A DNA stretch of 64,000 nucleotides from Brachyspira hampsonii (lineage in GTDB: Bacteria; Spirochaetota; Brachyspiria; Brachyspirales; Brachyspiraceae): assembly GCF_001746205.1 (NCBI RefSeq), contig NZ_MDCO01000001.1, forward strand, positions 71,896 through 135,895, in the 5' to 3' direction. Position numbers and translations under genes: made by a program. Position 1 is the first letter of the stretch. Each line of letters opens with the position of its first letter. Under the pieces are notes generated by a model. The model was not told where the DNA came from and made no database searches. It saw nothing but the letters and a program-made list of their open reading frames with translations. Positions 44,100-54,315 of the stretch are shown here, one piece after another.

Positions 44100-45506
44100 A
44101 TGATGAAAGAAAAAAATGAATTAGATTTAACAGAATGCAATGTAGCAAAAGGTCTTTTAATATTAGTTATTCCTATGGTGCTTGGCAACCTATTAAATGT
44201 GGCATATTCTACAGTTGATGCTATTTGGATAGGTCAGATAGTTGGTTCTAAAGGTCTTGCTGCTGTTGCGGTGAGCTTCCCGCTTACAATGGTTGTTACT
44301 GCTATAGCATCAGGAATATCAACAGCGGTAAATGTTTTAATAGGGCAGTATTTTGGGGCAAATGATAAGGAATATGTAACATATATTTCTAAAGTTTCAA
44401 CTACTGTAAGTTTAATAACCTCTTTAACTTTGGCAATATTAGGATATGTATTTGCTCCTGATTTAATGGTATTTTTAAATACTTCTGAAAGTATAATGGA
44501 AGATGCTGTAAATTATTTTAGAATAAGTATGATAGGTTTTCCTTTTGTTTTTTATTACACTTTCATTTCTGCTTTGCTTAGAGGGATAGGCGATACTATA
44601 AGACCTTTAATATTTTTGATAATATCTTCTGTGATAAATATAATTTTAGATCCTCTTATGATAAAAGGAATATACCCTTTTCCTGTTATGGGGGTGGCAG
44701 GTGCTGCTTATGCTACAGTATTTGCTCAGGCTGTATCTGTAATAGTGAGTATGATTTATTTAAAAGCGAAAAATAGTATTATAAGGGTTAATCCTCTTAA
44801 TTTTAAATTTGATTTGAACATAACAAAATTAATATTGAAAATAGGGCTTCCTTTTACTTTTATGCAGTTAATATCTTCTATAAGCTGGCTATTTTTAAAT
44901 AAAGTTATTAACTCTTATGGGGAATTATCTTCAGCAGCTTTTGCGGTAGATGCTAGAATAGATGCTTTATCATTTGTCCCTCTTTCTGCTATTCTTTCCG
45001 GTATAGGAACTATGGCTGCTCAAAATATAGGGGCTAATAAAATGTATAGAATCAAAGAAATATTTAGTACAGGATTAAAAGTTTCTTTAACTATAGCATT
45101 AATTATGACCGCATTATGCATGCTGTTTCCTGATTTCATTATCAAAATATTTGTACAAGATGATAATATAATGCCTTATATGAAAAGTTATATATATGCC
45201 GGTGTTCCTTCCTCAATATTAATTGCCGTTATATTTTCAGCAAATGGTATTATTAATGCTTCAGGAAAAACTTTTATAATAATGATTTTTACTCTATTTA
45301 CACATTTCTTAATAAGAATTCCTGTTGTTTATTTATTGTCTCCAAAAATAGGTTTATGGGGCGTTTGGATTTCTATGTCTGTAAGTAATTTATTTAATAT
45401 GATTTTCCATTTAGCTTATTATTATTCAAACAAATGGAAAAAGAATGCTAATATAACATTGAATTCATATTCCAAAGATGATAATGAAAATAAAATTATA
45501 AATTAA
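44100..45506 (+). CDS. MATE family multidrug/Na+ antiporter, copy 2
   Basis: 468 residues from the ATG pair at 44100/44103; an upstream in-frame ATG at 44052 would add a non-conserved 16 residues. The same MATE motifs recur: IPMVLGNLLNVAYSTVDAIWIG, SALLRGIGDTIRPL, IGANKMYRIKEI. Identity with copy 1 is visible along the whole chain. TTGACT (44024) and TATAAA (44045) may form a weak internal promoter. A palindromic element begins 8 bp after the stop. Confidence 0.87.
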   Translation: MMKEKNELDLTECNVAKGLLILVIPMVLGNLLNVAYSTVDAIWIGQIVGSKGLAAVAVSFPLTMVVTAIASGISTAVNVLIGQYFGANDKEYVTYISKVSTTVSLITSLTLAILGYVFAPDLMVFLNTSESIMEDAVNYFRISMIGFPFVFYYTFISALLRGIGDTIRPLIFLIISSVINIILDPLMIKGIYPFPVMGVAGAAYATVFAQAVSVIVSMIYLKAKNSIIRVNPLNFKFDLNITKLILKIGLPFTFMQLISSISWLFLNKVINSYGELSSAAFAVDARIDALSFVPLSAILSGIGTMAAQNIGANKMYRIKEIFSTGLKVSLTIALIMTALCMLFPDFIIKIFVQDDNIMPYMKSYIYAGVPSSILIAVIFSANGIINASGKTFIIMIFTLFTHFLIRIPVVYLLSPKIGLWGVWISMSVSNLFNMIFHLAYYYSNKWKKNANITLNSYSKDDNENKIIN

Positions 45507-45513
45507 AAAAACA

Positions 45514-45609
45514 CTTGGGCGGGTGCTTATAAATTCTAATTGAGCCGTAAATATGATAAATGTAAAAAAGCAAAATAAAGCTATAAATTTTAAAGGGTGG
45601 GGTATGTAA
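45514..45609. repeat. Nested palindromic element, right-end fragment (NPE-6a)
   Basis: Middle-right arm CTTGGGCGGGTGC (45514-45526) with the conserved AATTCTAATT (about 45532-45541), and outer-right arm TAAAGGGTGGGGTATGTAA (45591-45609). It is separated by 18 bp from the full copy NPE-6b, as expected for tandem elements. Confidence 0.8.
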
Positions 45610-45627
45610 ATAAAGTTTTAAAATTAA

Positions 45628-45949
45628 TTACATCTGCCCACCCTTTAGGCTTTCAATATTATTAAGTAATTTCTATATTATTTTTCTTTTTTGTTTTTAA
45701 CTGTTTTTTTTGCTTCCCACCCAGAATTTTTTTTAAAGTTGTTATGCATATACCGCACGAAGAGTAAAATTTAAAATATATGCATATTGAAAATTATAAT
45801 TTAAATTATACAAAAATATTCATACACCGTGCGTTATAAATATAACTTGGGCGGGTGATTTAATTTCTAATTAGTCTTTTTAAATATAAATAAGTTAAAA
45901 ATTACAGATTATAGTCATAAAAACAAAATGGCGGGTGGCGGGTATGTAA
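45628..45949. repeat. Nested palindromic intergenic element, full copy (NPE-6b)
   Basis: Outer TTACATCTGCCCACCCTTTA (45628-45647), middle GCTTCCCACCCAG (45712-45724, degenerate), inner ACCGCACG (45752-45759), then inner CACCGTGCGTT (45825-45835), middle CTTGGGCGGGTGA (45846-45858) and outer GGCGGGTATGTAA (ending 45949). Total 322 bp. The last outer arm has a local duplication, GGCGGGTGGCGGGT. It lies between the convergent MATE and ModA-like genes. Confidence 0.8.
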
Positions 45950-45958
45950 ATAAATTGC

Positions 45959-46729
45959 TTATATAATAATACCAAATCCATAATCTTTTAATATATTAAT
46001 ACTCTTATCTTCACATAAGTAATCAATGAAATCTCTTGCCTCTTTCTCTTTTAAAGATTTTTTCAATACGGCAATACTATAAATTATTTCTGTATGAGTT
46101 TTATTTTCAGCAGCTATTTTTAAATCATTATTACTATTGAGTATAGCTTCTGTTATATAAACTATACCGCAGTCTATTTTATCATTTTTTACTAAATCAA
46201 TTACTTCTCTTGTGTCTTTTCCAAATATAATTTTATCTGAAATAATATCATATATTCCTAAATTATTTAATGTTTCCTCTGTATATCGTCCTATAGTAGA
46301 AGTCATAGATTCTCCTATAGCTACCTGATTTATATAATCATTAGTTAAATCATAAAAAGAATTAATATTGATATTTGAATCTCTAGTAATGACTAAAACT
46401 ATTTCATTTTTAACTATATTTGTTATGCTGTCATTATATAAAAGATTCATATCTTTTAGGATATTCATTTCATAAATAGAAGATGAAAAATATAAATCAG
46501 CATAAGCTCCTGATTGTATTTGTTCTCTTAGCCTTCCTGATGAATCAAATAAACAACTTATTTTTTCACCTGTTTCTTTTTTATAGTTAGTACATATTTC
46601 AGTTAATGGATTCATCAAACTAGAAGAAGCAAATATAATAATATCATCTTTTTCTTCTTTTGTTTTTGAACATGAAAATAATAATATTGATATAATGAAA
46701 TATAAAATAATGTTTATTTTGTTATTCAT
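45959..46729 (-). CDS. ModA-like substrate-binding lipoprotein (molybdate/tungstate type)
   Basis: Substrate-binding protein of the type that binds molybdate or a similar oxyanion. 256 residues with lipoprotein signal ILLFSC (Cys about 20). Anion-binding motifs are IFASSSLMNPLTEI near residue 32, FDSSGRLREQIQSGAYADLYFSS near 61-83 and GKDTREVIDLVKNDKIDCGIVY near 170. No modB/modC genes or other transport genes are adjacent, so it may work with a distant permease. Confidence 0.75.
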   Translation of the reverse strand: MNNKINIILYFIISILLFSCSKTKEEKDDIIIFASSSLMNPLTEICTNYKKETGEKISCLFDSSGRLREQIQSGAYADLYFSSSIYEMNILKDMNLLYNDSITNIVKNEIVLVITRDSNININSFYDLTNDYINQVAIGESMTSTIGRYTEETLNNLGIYDIISDKIIFGKDTREVIDLVKNDKIDCGIVYITEAILNSNNDLKIAAENKTHTEIIYSIAVLKKSLKEKEARDFIDYLCEDKSINILKDYGFGIII

Positions 46730-46936
46730 AAAAATTTTCCATTAATAATATATATATATTCTATATTAAATATATATAAAATATAAAATTAGTCTATATT
46801 TTTTTATTTATATTAAATGAAATATGATTTTTTATTTATGTATATAACTTTTAAAAAATATTTTTATTGTTGCGTAAGTTTTGCAGTATATATGTATTAT
46901 TCATTTATTATTAGAATTTTATTATAGTAAAATGAA

Positions 46937-48244
46937 CTATATATGCTTTATAATCCACTCATACCTTTTTTTGAGTTCCCGCTCTTCACCGATATCTACA
47001 GGCTCATAATACTCTTTTTTTATACCATGTTCTAAATAGTTCTGCTTTACTATATGATAAGGATAATCATGAGGATATTTATATTCTTCATCGCTTTTTT
47101 TATCGAATGAGGCAGAATGATTATCTTTTAAATAGTTAGGTATTGAATATAGCTCTCCGTTTCTTATATCTCTTATAGCTTTATTAATGGCATTATAGGC
47201 AGAATTTGATTTAGGGCATAATGCTAAATAAATAGTAACCTCAGCTAATGGAATTCTTCCTTCAGGCATACCTATAAAATCAACAATACTTACAAGAGAA
47301 GCAGCAATACTCATAGCATTAGGCTCAGCAAGCCCAATATCTTCAGAAGCTAATATGCATAATCTTCTGGCTATATATCTAGGATCTTCTCCGGATTCAA
47401 GCATTCTAGCTAAATAGTAAATTGCCGCATTAGGATCACTTCCCCTTACGCTCTTTATAAATGCACTTATAGTATTGTAATGTTCATCTTCATCGAAAGT
47501 TATAGACTGCTTGCTTGTAACATCTCTAACTATTTCTTCTGTAATGGTAAGTTTTTCTTTAGTTTCATCAATTTGAGTTGCTAAATATGATGCTTCAAGA
47601 TATGTAAAAGCCTTTCTCACATCACCATGGGAATAACGAACTATTAAATTAACAGCCTCATCTTCAACATACACATCATCTTCACCTAATCCTCTTTTAT
47701 CAGTAATAGCTTTTAATACTGCTTCTCTTATATCATTATCATCAAGATTTCTAAACTCAAAAAGCATTATACGAGAAAGCAGTGCATTATTTAGATAGAA
47801 GTATGGATTTAATGTGGTGCTTCCTATAAGTATAACAGCTCCGTTTTCAACTGCCGGAAGCAAAGCATCTTGCTGGCTTTTATTGAATCTATGTATCTCA
47901 TCTATAAACAGTATAGTTTTTTTTCTATTTTCTAAATTCTTTTCTGCTTTTTTTATAGCTTCTCTTATTTCAGAAACATTTGAAAGAACGGCATTAAGTT
48001 TAATATATTCGCTTTTAGTTTTTTTAGCTATAATTGATGCTACAGTAGATTTACCTACACCGGGAGGTCCAAAGAAAACCATAGATGTTATTTTATCATT
48101 ATCTATCATTTTCCTTAAAGTTTTATTCTTGTCTAATATATGATGCTGCCCGAAAACTTCTTCTATAGTAAGAGGACGCATTCTTTCAGCCATAGGTCTG
48201 AAATTATTAATGTCGTCTTCAAAATCAAACATTGAGTTTTTCAA
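46937..48244 (-). CDS. rarA: Replication-associated recombination protein RarA (MgsA), AAA+ ATPase
   Basis: Clamp-loader-like ATPase acting at stalled replication forks. 435 residues. It starts with DNF/RPMAERMRPLTIEEVFGQ-type sequence, then Walker A GPPGVGKSTVA (about residue 60), Walker B FIDEIHRFNKSQQDALLPAVENG (about 112), sensor 1 IGSTTLNP, and the C-terminal tetramerisation region with SVRGSDPNAAIYYLARMLESGEDP, CPKSNSAY and YKYPHDYPYHIVKQNYL. It overlaps the upstream 330-residue gene by 20 bp. Confidence 0.93.
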   Translation of the reverse strand: MKNSMFDFEDDINNFRPMAERMRPLTIEEVFGQHHILDKNKTLRKMIDNDKITSMVFFGPPGVGKSTVASIIAKKTKSEYIKLNAVLSNVSEIREAIKKAEKNLENRKKTILFIDEIHRFNKSQQDALLPAVENGAVILIGSTTLNPYFYLNNALLSRIMLFEFRNLDDNDIREAVLKAITDKRGLGEDDVYVEDEAVNLIVRYSHGDVRKAFTYLEASYLATQIDETKEKLTITEEIVRDVTSKQSITFDEDEHYNTISAFIKSVRGSDPNAAIYYLARMLESGEDPRYIARRLCILASEDIGLAEPNAMSIAASLVSIVDFIGMPEGRIPLAEVTIYLALCPKSNSAYNAINKAIRDIRNGELYSIPNYLKDNHSASFDKKSDEEYKYPHDYPYHIVKQNYLEHGIKKEYYEPVDIGEERELKKRYEWIIKHI

Positions 48245-49217
48245 TATGTTCCTCTACAAGCGGTATATAATTCATAATATTTTCTATTCTTTCTTTGATT
48301 TCGTATTCAAGTAAATCAGCTATTGATATGTAATCTTCATTTGCAAAAGCATCCAAAACATTATTCATCATTTCATTAAAATCATTGATGGCATCTGTAA
48401 GGGTAACCGAATTCAAAGAAATCTGAGAATAATCTATGGAATAAATAGAAGCTACATTTGAAAGTATACTGAAAGCATAACTTACTATACGCGAAAATTT
48501 TTCTGCATATATAAAAGCTTCTTTATCATTTCCAGACTGAAGTTTATTGACAATAGAATCCAATATATCTAGTATTAGCGGTAAGAATTTAGGCAGACTT
48601 CCCACTTTGTATAGAGCATTACTGCTTGTTATATTTCCTGCAAAAAGGAATATCGTATTTATTTTAGCCTCCTCTATAACAATGTACATAGTAGGAAGCA
48701 TTTTTTCACTTAAAAAAGGCTTAAATTCATTATTAAAAAACTCATTAAATTTATCTATATTGTCTGATGCATTGTTAAACTTTTCCAATTTTACTTCAAG
48801 CATTTTTAGTATATGGATAATTCCGTAAGACTCTAAACTCATATTAAATAGGAATATAGTTCTAGGTATGGAATCCAACACCCAATACATACCATCTTTT
48901 AAATCTTCTATATCTTTACTGCTGACTGAATCAGTATTTAATACTTTTTCTATATATTCAGCAATAGACATAATAGAATATAGAGAATATTCAGCCTGAC
49001 TTAATGCCTCTACTTCTATTTTTTGTATGTTTTCTATTGGTATAGTTTCATATTCTTCATCTATATACGGCTGCATTTCTTTATTATCTATAATAACTTT
49101 ATTGATTAAAAAGTCATTAGAATTACACCAACTTTCTATAGGTTTTAATATTTCATAAGCATTAGTTTCATTCTCAAGTATTACTGATAATTCTTTGCCG
49201 TTAATAAAAATTTTCAT
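48225..49217 (-). CDS. Conserved-looking helical protein of unknown function, upstream of rarA
   Basis: 330 residues. The first ~70 (MKIFINGKELSVILENETNA...) look like a small alpha/beta fold. The rest is helical and acidic with regular Leu/Ile spacing, ending in YIPLVEEHIEKLNV. No signal or membrane segment. The last 20 bp overlap rarA, so translation is probably coupled. No family is recognised, and a role in the same pathway as RarA is only inferred from the overlap. Confidence 0.7.
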   Translation of the reverse strand: MKIFINGKELSVILENETNAYEILKPIESWCNSNDFLINKVIIDNKEMQPYIDEEYETIPIENIQKIEVEALSQAEYSLYSIMSIAEYIEKVLNTDSVSSKDIEDLKDGMYWVLDSIPRTIFLFNMSLESYGIIHILKMLEVKLEKFNNASDNIDKFNEFFNNEFKPFLSEKMLPTMYIVIEEAKINTIFLFAGNITSSNALYKVGSLPKFLPLILDILDSIVNKLQSGNDKEAFIYAEKFSRIVSYAFSILSNVASIYSIDYSQISLNSVTLTDAINDFNEMMNNVLDAFANEDYISIADLLEYEIKERIENIMNYIPLVEEHIEKLNV

Positions 49218-49435
49218 AATTTTTGCACCATAATTTATATTTAAAAATTCTATATTGTAAATAATATTCGGATTTTATCAGCTATTAATGATTACTTTTT
49301 AGCAGTTATTCAATTAAAAAATACCTAAATATTTTTTAGAAAAACTATGAAAATATAAAAAAATTATTGACGATATGAAAATAATTATTATATTCAAAAC
49401 ATTGGTAATTTTTCATAAAATATATGGAGTAATGG

Positions 49436-51286
49436 ATGAGTAAATTTAATAGTTTGGCAATTAAGGTGCCTGTAATTCTTTGTATTGTTACTGCGATATT
49501 TATAACAATAATGCTTATAATTTCACTTACAATAGCTGGTAATGGTATATCAAAAAGCAGATTTGAAGGTTTTGAAACAACGGTAAAGGGATATTCATCG
49601 GTATTTGATGCTTGGTTTAGAACGCAGTCATATTTATTAGAAACCTATGCTTCAGTTCCTATAGTAGGAGAATATCTTGCCTACAAAGATTATACAAGAA
49701 CTGACAGATTAAATGCTACATTAAAAACATTTAGAGAAAAAAATGCCTGCTCTATTAATGTAGGAATAGTTGATAATAATGGGATTATAATAGCTGACAG
49801 TGATTATTCAAAATTGATAGGAAGTAAATTTACAGACAGCAATATTGATATATGGAATAAATTAAAAAATAGACAATACGGATACGGCAGCGTAAGCTAC
49901 GGAAATGAACTTGTACCGTCAATAGTTAATGGCGAATTATCTTTTATTTTTGCCACTCCTGTAAAAAATGGAAATGAAGAGGTAGGATATTTATATACTG
50001 TCTTTAATTGGAGAGAATTTTATAAAAATTATATAGAAGGTATAAAATTGGGAGAAACAGGCGGTCTCGATGTAATAGCACCTAATCTAAAAGTATTAAT
50101 GAATACAGATTATAATAAAGTTAATACAGATGCTCCTCAAGTTTATAAAAATGTATTTGACAATAATTTATCAAAAGGGGTTGTTGAATATATTGCTAAT
50201 AATCATAAGACAATGGGCTCATATACTAAAATGAAATATGTGCCTTGGATAACTTCTATGACTATGACTTCAGAAGAAATATTTGCTGAGAGCAGAAAAG
50301 CTATATTAAGCGGAATCATTCTTGGAATTATCACTATAGTTTCTATAGCAATATTTATCAATATATTTATACGCTCTATAACAAAACCTTTATCTTTAGT
50401 AGTGCATGAAGCTCAAAAAATAGAAAGAGGAGATTTGACAGAATTTAAAGGAAAAATAAAACCTAGAAAAGATGAAATTGGAATACTTGCAGATAGCTTT
50501 GCTAATATGAGACATAAATTGGTTGAAACTATAAAAGAAGTTAATGATGCCTCTATATGTATAATGAATGCTTCAGAAAAATTAGCTAAAGGAAATGTAG
50601 AGTTATCAAGAAGAACAGAAGCACAGTCAGCAAGTTTGCAGCAGACAGCAGCTTCTATGGAACAAATGGCCTCTACTATAAAATCATCTACTGAATATTC
50701 TATAACAGGAAATAATATGATGATATCTTCTAAATCTTCTATAGATGAAGCAGGAGATATTATTATACAAACTACAAAAAATATCGAAGAAGTATATGAT
50801 GCAAGCACAAAAATAAAAAATATCACAAAAATTATTGAAGATATTGCTTTTCAAACTAATATATTAGCATTGAATGCATCTGTAGAAGCAGCAAGAGCTG
50901 GAGATCAGGGAAAAGGCTTTGCAGTTGTAGCAAGCGAAGTAAGAAATCTTGCTCAAACTACTCAGTCATCAGTAAAAGATATTACCGATTTAGTAGACAA
51001 TGCATACGATAAAATTAATAAAGCTACAGGAACAGCAAGACAATCACAGGAAATATTTAAAGATTTAAAAACTAAAATAGATGAAACAGCTAATATAATG
51101 AGAGGAATAAGTTCTGCAGCAGTAGAGCAGCAGTCCGGTGTTGAACAGGTTAATAGGGCAGTTTCTGAAATGGATGGAGCTACTCAAATGAATAATGCTC
51201 TTGTTAATGATGCTGAAAATGCTTCAAAGGATTTAGTTCTTCAGGCTAATTCATTACAGCATGCTATGAAGTTTTTTAAACTATAA
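49436..51286 (+). CDS. Methyl-accepting chemotaxis protein with dCache-type sensor
   Basis: Transmembrane chemoreceptor. 616 residues: TM1 (about 10-33), extracytoplasmic sensor (about 36-285) with Cache-like segments GIVDNNGIIIADSDYSKLIGS and YGYGSVSYG, TM2 (about 288-311), HAMP (about 312-365), then a signalling coiled coil. The highly conserved tip, FQTNILALNASVEAARAG then FAVVASEVRNLA, is at about 472-507. It ends in MKFFKL without a CheR-tether pentapeptide. TTGACG (49367) with TATATT (49389) may be its promoter. The ligand is unknown. Confidence 0.92.
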   Translation: MSKFNSLAIKVPVILCIVTAIFITIMLIISLTIAGNGISKSRFEGFETTVKGYSSVFDAWFRTQSYLLETYASVPIVGEYLAYKDYTRTDRLNATLKTFREKNACSINVGIVDNNGIIIADSDYSKLIGSKFTDSNIDIWNKLKNRQYGYGSVSYGNELVPSIVNGELSFIFATPVKNGNEEVGYLYTVFNWREFYKNYIEGIKLGETGGLDVIAPNLKVLMNTDYNKVNTDAPQVYKNVFDNNLSKGVVEYIANNHKTMGSYTKMKYVPWITSMTMTSEEIFAESRKAILSGIILGIITIVSIAIFINIFIRSITKPLSLVVHEAQKIERGDLTEFKGKIKPRKDEIGILADSFANMRHKLVETIKEVNDASICIMNASEKLAKGNVELSRRTEAQSASLQQTAASMEQMASTIKSSTEYSITGNNMMISSKSSIDEAGDIIIQTTKNIEEVYDASTKIKNITKIIEDIAFQTNILALNASVEAARAGDQGKGFAVVASEVRNLAQTTQSSVKDITDLVDNAYDKINKATGTARQSQEIFKDLKTKIDETANIMRGISSAAVEQQSGVEQVNRAVSEMDGATQMNNALVNDAENASKDLVLQANSLQHAMKFFKL

Positions 51287-51300
51287 ATAATAAACAATTA

Positions 51301-51338
51301 AAAAAGCACATATATCAAAAAATATATGTGTTTTTTTA
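51301..51338. terminator. Bidirectional terminator
   Basis: AAAAAGCACATATAT paired with ATATATGTGTTTTTTT around a short A loop, between the convergent chemoreceptor and TPR genes. Confidence 0.75.
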
Positions 51339-51339
51339 T

Positions 51340-53100
51340 TTATAAATTATTTTCTATTATTCTCATTAATATTAAATAAAGTTCTATATCTTTTTTTCTA
51401 TAATAATAATGCATAGTGTTTAATATACATTCAGAAGTATAATTAAATAATTCTTCTATATCATCTATTAACTTTTCAGCATTTTTTATTTCTGCATCAC
51501 TTATAATATCAAAATTAGTGATAATATTTTTTACCATTGTTATTTTTCTGGAATTATCAAAATTATCTTTTACTGCATTATTGATTATATTTCTATATGA
51601 TAAAAAATTATCTATATTAAAATCGTTAAAATCTATATAAGATTTTTTTTCGGTATTAGATGAATACAGGCTATATAAATCATTGCTTTCTATATCCTGA
51701 AATAAAAGATTGATAAAATGATAAATATCTATTTTTTTAAAATGAATTCCATCATTAATATCCAATGTCTCTTCTTTTTTAGAATGAATTCCTTCATTAT
51801 TATTTAATACATATTCTTCTTGATAAAGATTTTCTTTTTTTTCATTATTTTCAGAATTATCATATATATTGGCATTCTTAATGAGTTTTTTATATTTGCT
51901 TATATAACTATTATATTTTTCTTTCTTTCCTGCTTTTAAATATAATTCGGATATTAATTTATAAGCCTCAGCCTCATCATCTTTAATTTCTATAGATTTC
52001 TTTAAATTAAATAAAGCCTTTTTATAATTACCCAATCTAAAATAGCAATCTCCAAGCCATAATAAAACCAAATAATTTTCTTCATTATCACTATTTAAAT
52101 TTAAAGATTTTTCAAAATATTTTACAGCATCTTCATATTCACTGTCTATATAATTAATATATCCTATCCAATAATATGCCAGATAGTTATTTTCATTATT
52201 ATATTTTTCATTTACCGCTATAGATTCAAGTAAGTAATGCACAGCATTTTTATAGCTTTCAAGTTTAGCATAGCAGATGCCAAGATATAAATAATTTAAA
52301 TATTCATCATTTTGAGAATCTGTAAGCTTAATAAAGCAGTCAAGCTCTTCGTCAATATCATTATTATTCAAAGCAATATTTCTAGCATTTTCAAAACATT
52401 CATCTGATAAATTGTTTTCATCTATTACTTTATATATCAAAGCTAAAGCGAACCAACTATCAAAATTATCATCCTTTAATTTTACAGATTCGCTTAAATG
52501 CTCCAAAGCCTTATCATATACTTGCATTATAAAATATGTACTGCCTAGATAATATCTGCTTAAATAATCATTATCTTTCAATTTTACAGATTTATTTAAA
52601 TACATAATTGCTTTGTCATAATTTTTTAACTGAATATGACAGTATCCAATATATCCATATACCAAATAGTCTTCAGAACCTAAAGACATAGACAAATACA
52701 TTAATGCTGTATTATAATCATTGTCATTTACTGCAGTTTTAGCATAAGTGATTCCAAGCCATAAAGTATAATATTTATTGTTATTATCTAAATTATATGA
52801 AGCTTTAAAATATTCTAATGCCTCTTTATATACTCCCAAAGAAGCATAACATCTTCCTATATAGTATTTATATATAGCCTTATTAGTGCTGAATTTCTCT
52901 AATGAAGAAGCCTTTATAAAATGCATCATAGATATATCATATTTTTTTAATCTATAACAGCAATAACCTGCTTTAAACATAGCTTCTATATTGTTGGGGT
53001 CGATAGATAAAATATCATTGCATAAGGAAAATGCATCATTATAATTTTTGTTTTTTATACACTCATCTACTTCATGCAGATATTTATTAATATTTTCCAT
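51340..53100 (-). CDS. TPR-repeat protein (586 residues)
   Basis: The start at 53100 follows AAGGAT; an in-frame ATG 13 codons upstream lacks one. Residues about 5-410 are TPR units (AYSLCNDILSIDPNNIEAMFKAG type, then YLSRYYLGSTYFIMQVYDKA). A charged linker with a near-repeat (EEYVLNNNEGIHSKKEE and ETLDINDGIHFKK) spans about 430-470. The last 120 residues are helical with no recognised domain. Cytoplasmic, function unknown. Transcribed toward the chemoreceptor gene. Confidence 0.8.
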   Translation of the reverse strand: MENINKYLHEVDECIKNKNYNDAFSLCNDILSIDPNNIEAMFKAGYCCYRLKKYDISMMHFIKASSLEKFSTNKAIYKYYIGRCYASLGVYKEALEYFKASYNLDNNNKYYTLWLGITYAKTAVNDNDYNTALMYLSMSLGSEDYLVYGYIGYCHIQLKNYDKAIMYLNKSVKLKDNDYLSRYYLGSTYFIMQVYDKALEHLSESVKLKDDNFDSWFALALIYKVIDENNLSDECFENARNIALNNNDIDEELDCFIKLTDSQNDEYLNYLYLGICYAKLESYKNAVHYLLESIAVNEKYNNENNYLAYYWIGYINYIDSEYEDAVKYFEKSLNLNSDNEENYLVLLWLGDCYFRLGNYKKALFNLKKSIEIKDDEAEAYKLISELYLKAGKKEKYNSYISKYKKLIKNANIYDNSENNEKKENLYQEEYVLNNNEGIHSKKEETLDINDGIHFKKIDIYHFINLLFQDIESNDLYSLYSSNTEKKSYIDFNDFNIDNFLSYRNIINNAVKDNFDNSRKITMVKNIITNFDIISDAEIKNAEKLIDDIEELFNYTSECILNTMHYYYRKKDIELYLILMRIIENNL

Positions 53101-53299
53101 ATAATCCTTTTTAATTATTAGTTGTATATTATAAATCATATTTAAGAAATTTGAAACTACTTGTAAATAATTATATATATATTATGATAAAAAATCATTT
53201 TATTACTTATAACTATAAAGATATATGATTTTAGAATTATTATCAGTTTTTTATGGTATATTAATAAATGTAAAAATAATTTAAAATTAAGGAAACATA

Positions 53300-53917
53300 A
53301 TGGATAATATAATAAATTTTAAAATTAAAGATAAAGACAATTATTTTGAAAGCATAGAAGATGCATATATTAATCCTCCAAAGAAAATACCTCTATTTTT
53401 AAGACTGCCTATGTGGATAGCAAAAAAGAAAGTAAAAAAAGACCTGCTCCTTCCAAAGATTTTAGCTTGGAACCCTAAAACTGCAATAAGCTCAGGCATA
53501 ATGGAAGCATTAATTACGCATGATGATAAGGAAGTGCCTAAAAGACTTTTAAAACTCATAAGAATACAAATCTCAATAGATATAGCCTGCCCATTTTGTA
53601 TAGACATGAACAGCTTTGAATATGATAAAGAAAATGTAACAGAAGAAGAAATAAAATATTTACAAAATAAAGATATAGATTCATGTTCTACAATGTCAAA
53701 TAAAGAAAAGATTGCTTTAAAATATATTTCAGCTATTACAAAAACCCCAGTAATAATATCAGAAGAATTAATAATAGAAATAAAAAAAGAGTATTCAGAG
53801 AGAGCAATATTAATATTAGCCTCCACTGCTGCACAGGTGAATTATTGGGCAAGGCTTATAAGGGCTTTGGGAGTACCTACTGCAGGGTTTACCAATATAT
53901 GCAGAATTAATAAATAG
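53300..53917 (+). CDS. Carboxymuconolactone decarboxylase (CMD/AhpD-like) family protein
   Basis: 205 residues with the CMD-type helical core: RLLKLIRIQISIDIACPFCIDMNSFEYD, where Cys97-x2-Cys100 matches the AhpD redox pair, then EKIALKYISAITKTP and a final NYWARLIRALG. AhpD-like proteins reduce peroxiredoxins or act as hydroperoxidases; the exact activity is not decidable. No ahpC is nearby. AAGGAAAC precedes the ATG. Confidence 0.7.
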   Translation: MDNIINFKIKDKDNYFESIEDAYINPPKKIPLFLRLPMWIAKKKVKKDLLLPKILAWNPKTAISSGIMEALITHDDKEVPKRLLKLIRIQISIDIACPFCIDMNSFEYDKENVTEEEIKYLQNKDIDSCSTMSNKEKIALKYISAITKTPVIISEELIIEIKKEYSERAILILASTAAQVNYWARLIRALGVPTAGFTNICRINK

Positions 53918-53988
53918 GCATAAAAATATTGACTTAAATTAAAAAATTAAGAAGTTATCAATTTATATGTAAATTATTATACAAAATT

Positions 53989-54240
53989 ATGAACATAGAA
54001 GTTAAAGTAACAGCGGGAGCTAAATCCAATAGTTTTAAATTCGAGAATGGGGTTTATTCCATTCGCATTATGGCTAAGGCTATAGACGGAAAGGCTAATA
54101 AGGCTATAATTGAATTTTTGGCTGATGAGCTTAATATTAAAAAGAAAGATATTGATATACTAAAAGGCGAGAAAAGCAGTAAAAAACTTATTTCTATTAA
54201 TATAAATGATGATGATTTAAAAAAGTATTTTAATAAATAA
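53989..54240 (+). CDS. YggU/DUF167 family protein
   Basis: 83 residues covering the complete small alpha/beta family domain: VKVTAGAKSNSF, YSIRIMAKAIDGKANKAIIEFLAD (the hallmark), then ILKGEKSSKKLISI. The biochemical role of this widespread family is unknown. The gene starts about 70 bp after the CMD-family gene. The TPR gene downstream has its own promoter. Confidence 0.85.
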   Translation: MNIEVKVTAGAKSNSFKFENGVYSIRIMAKAIDGKANKAIIEFLADELNIKKKDIDILKGEKSSKKLISININDDDLKKYFNK

Positions 54241-54257
54241 AAAATTGCATTTTATTG

Positions 54258-54287
54258 TTGACATAATATATATATTCATTGTAAAAT
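54258..54287 (+). promoter_or_regulatory. Promoter of the large TPR gene
   Basis: TTGACA (54258-54263), 18-bp spacer, TAAAAT (54282-54287). GGGGTTGTT precedes the ATG at 54316. Confidence 0.6.
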
Positions 54288-54315
54288 ATTTACAATAATT
54301 GTATATGGGGTTGTT

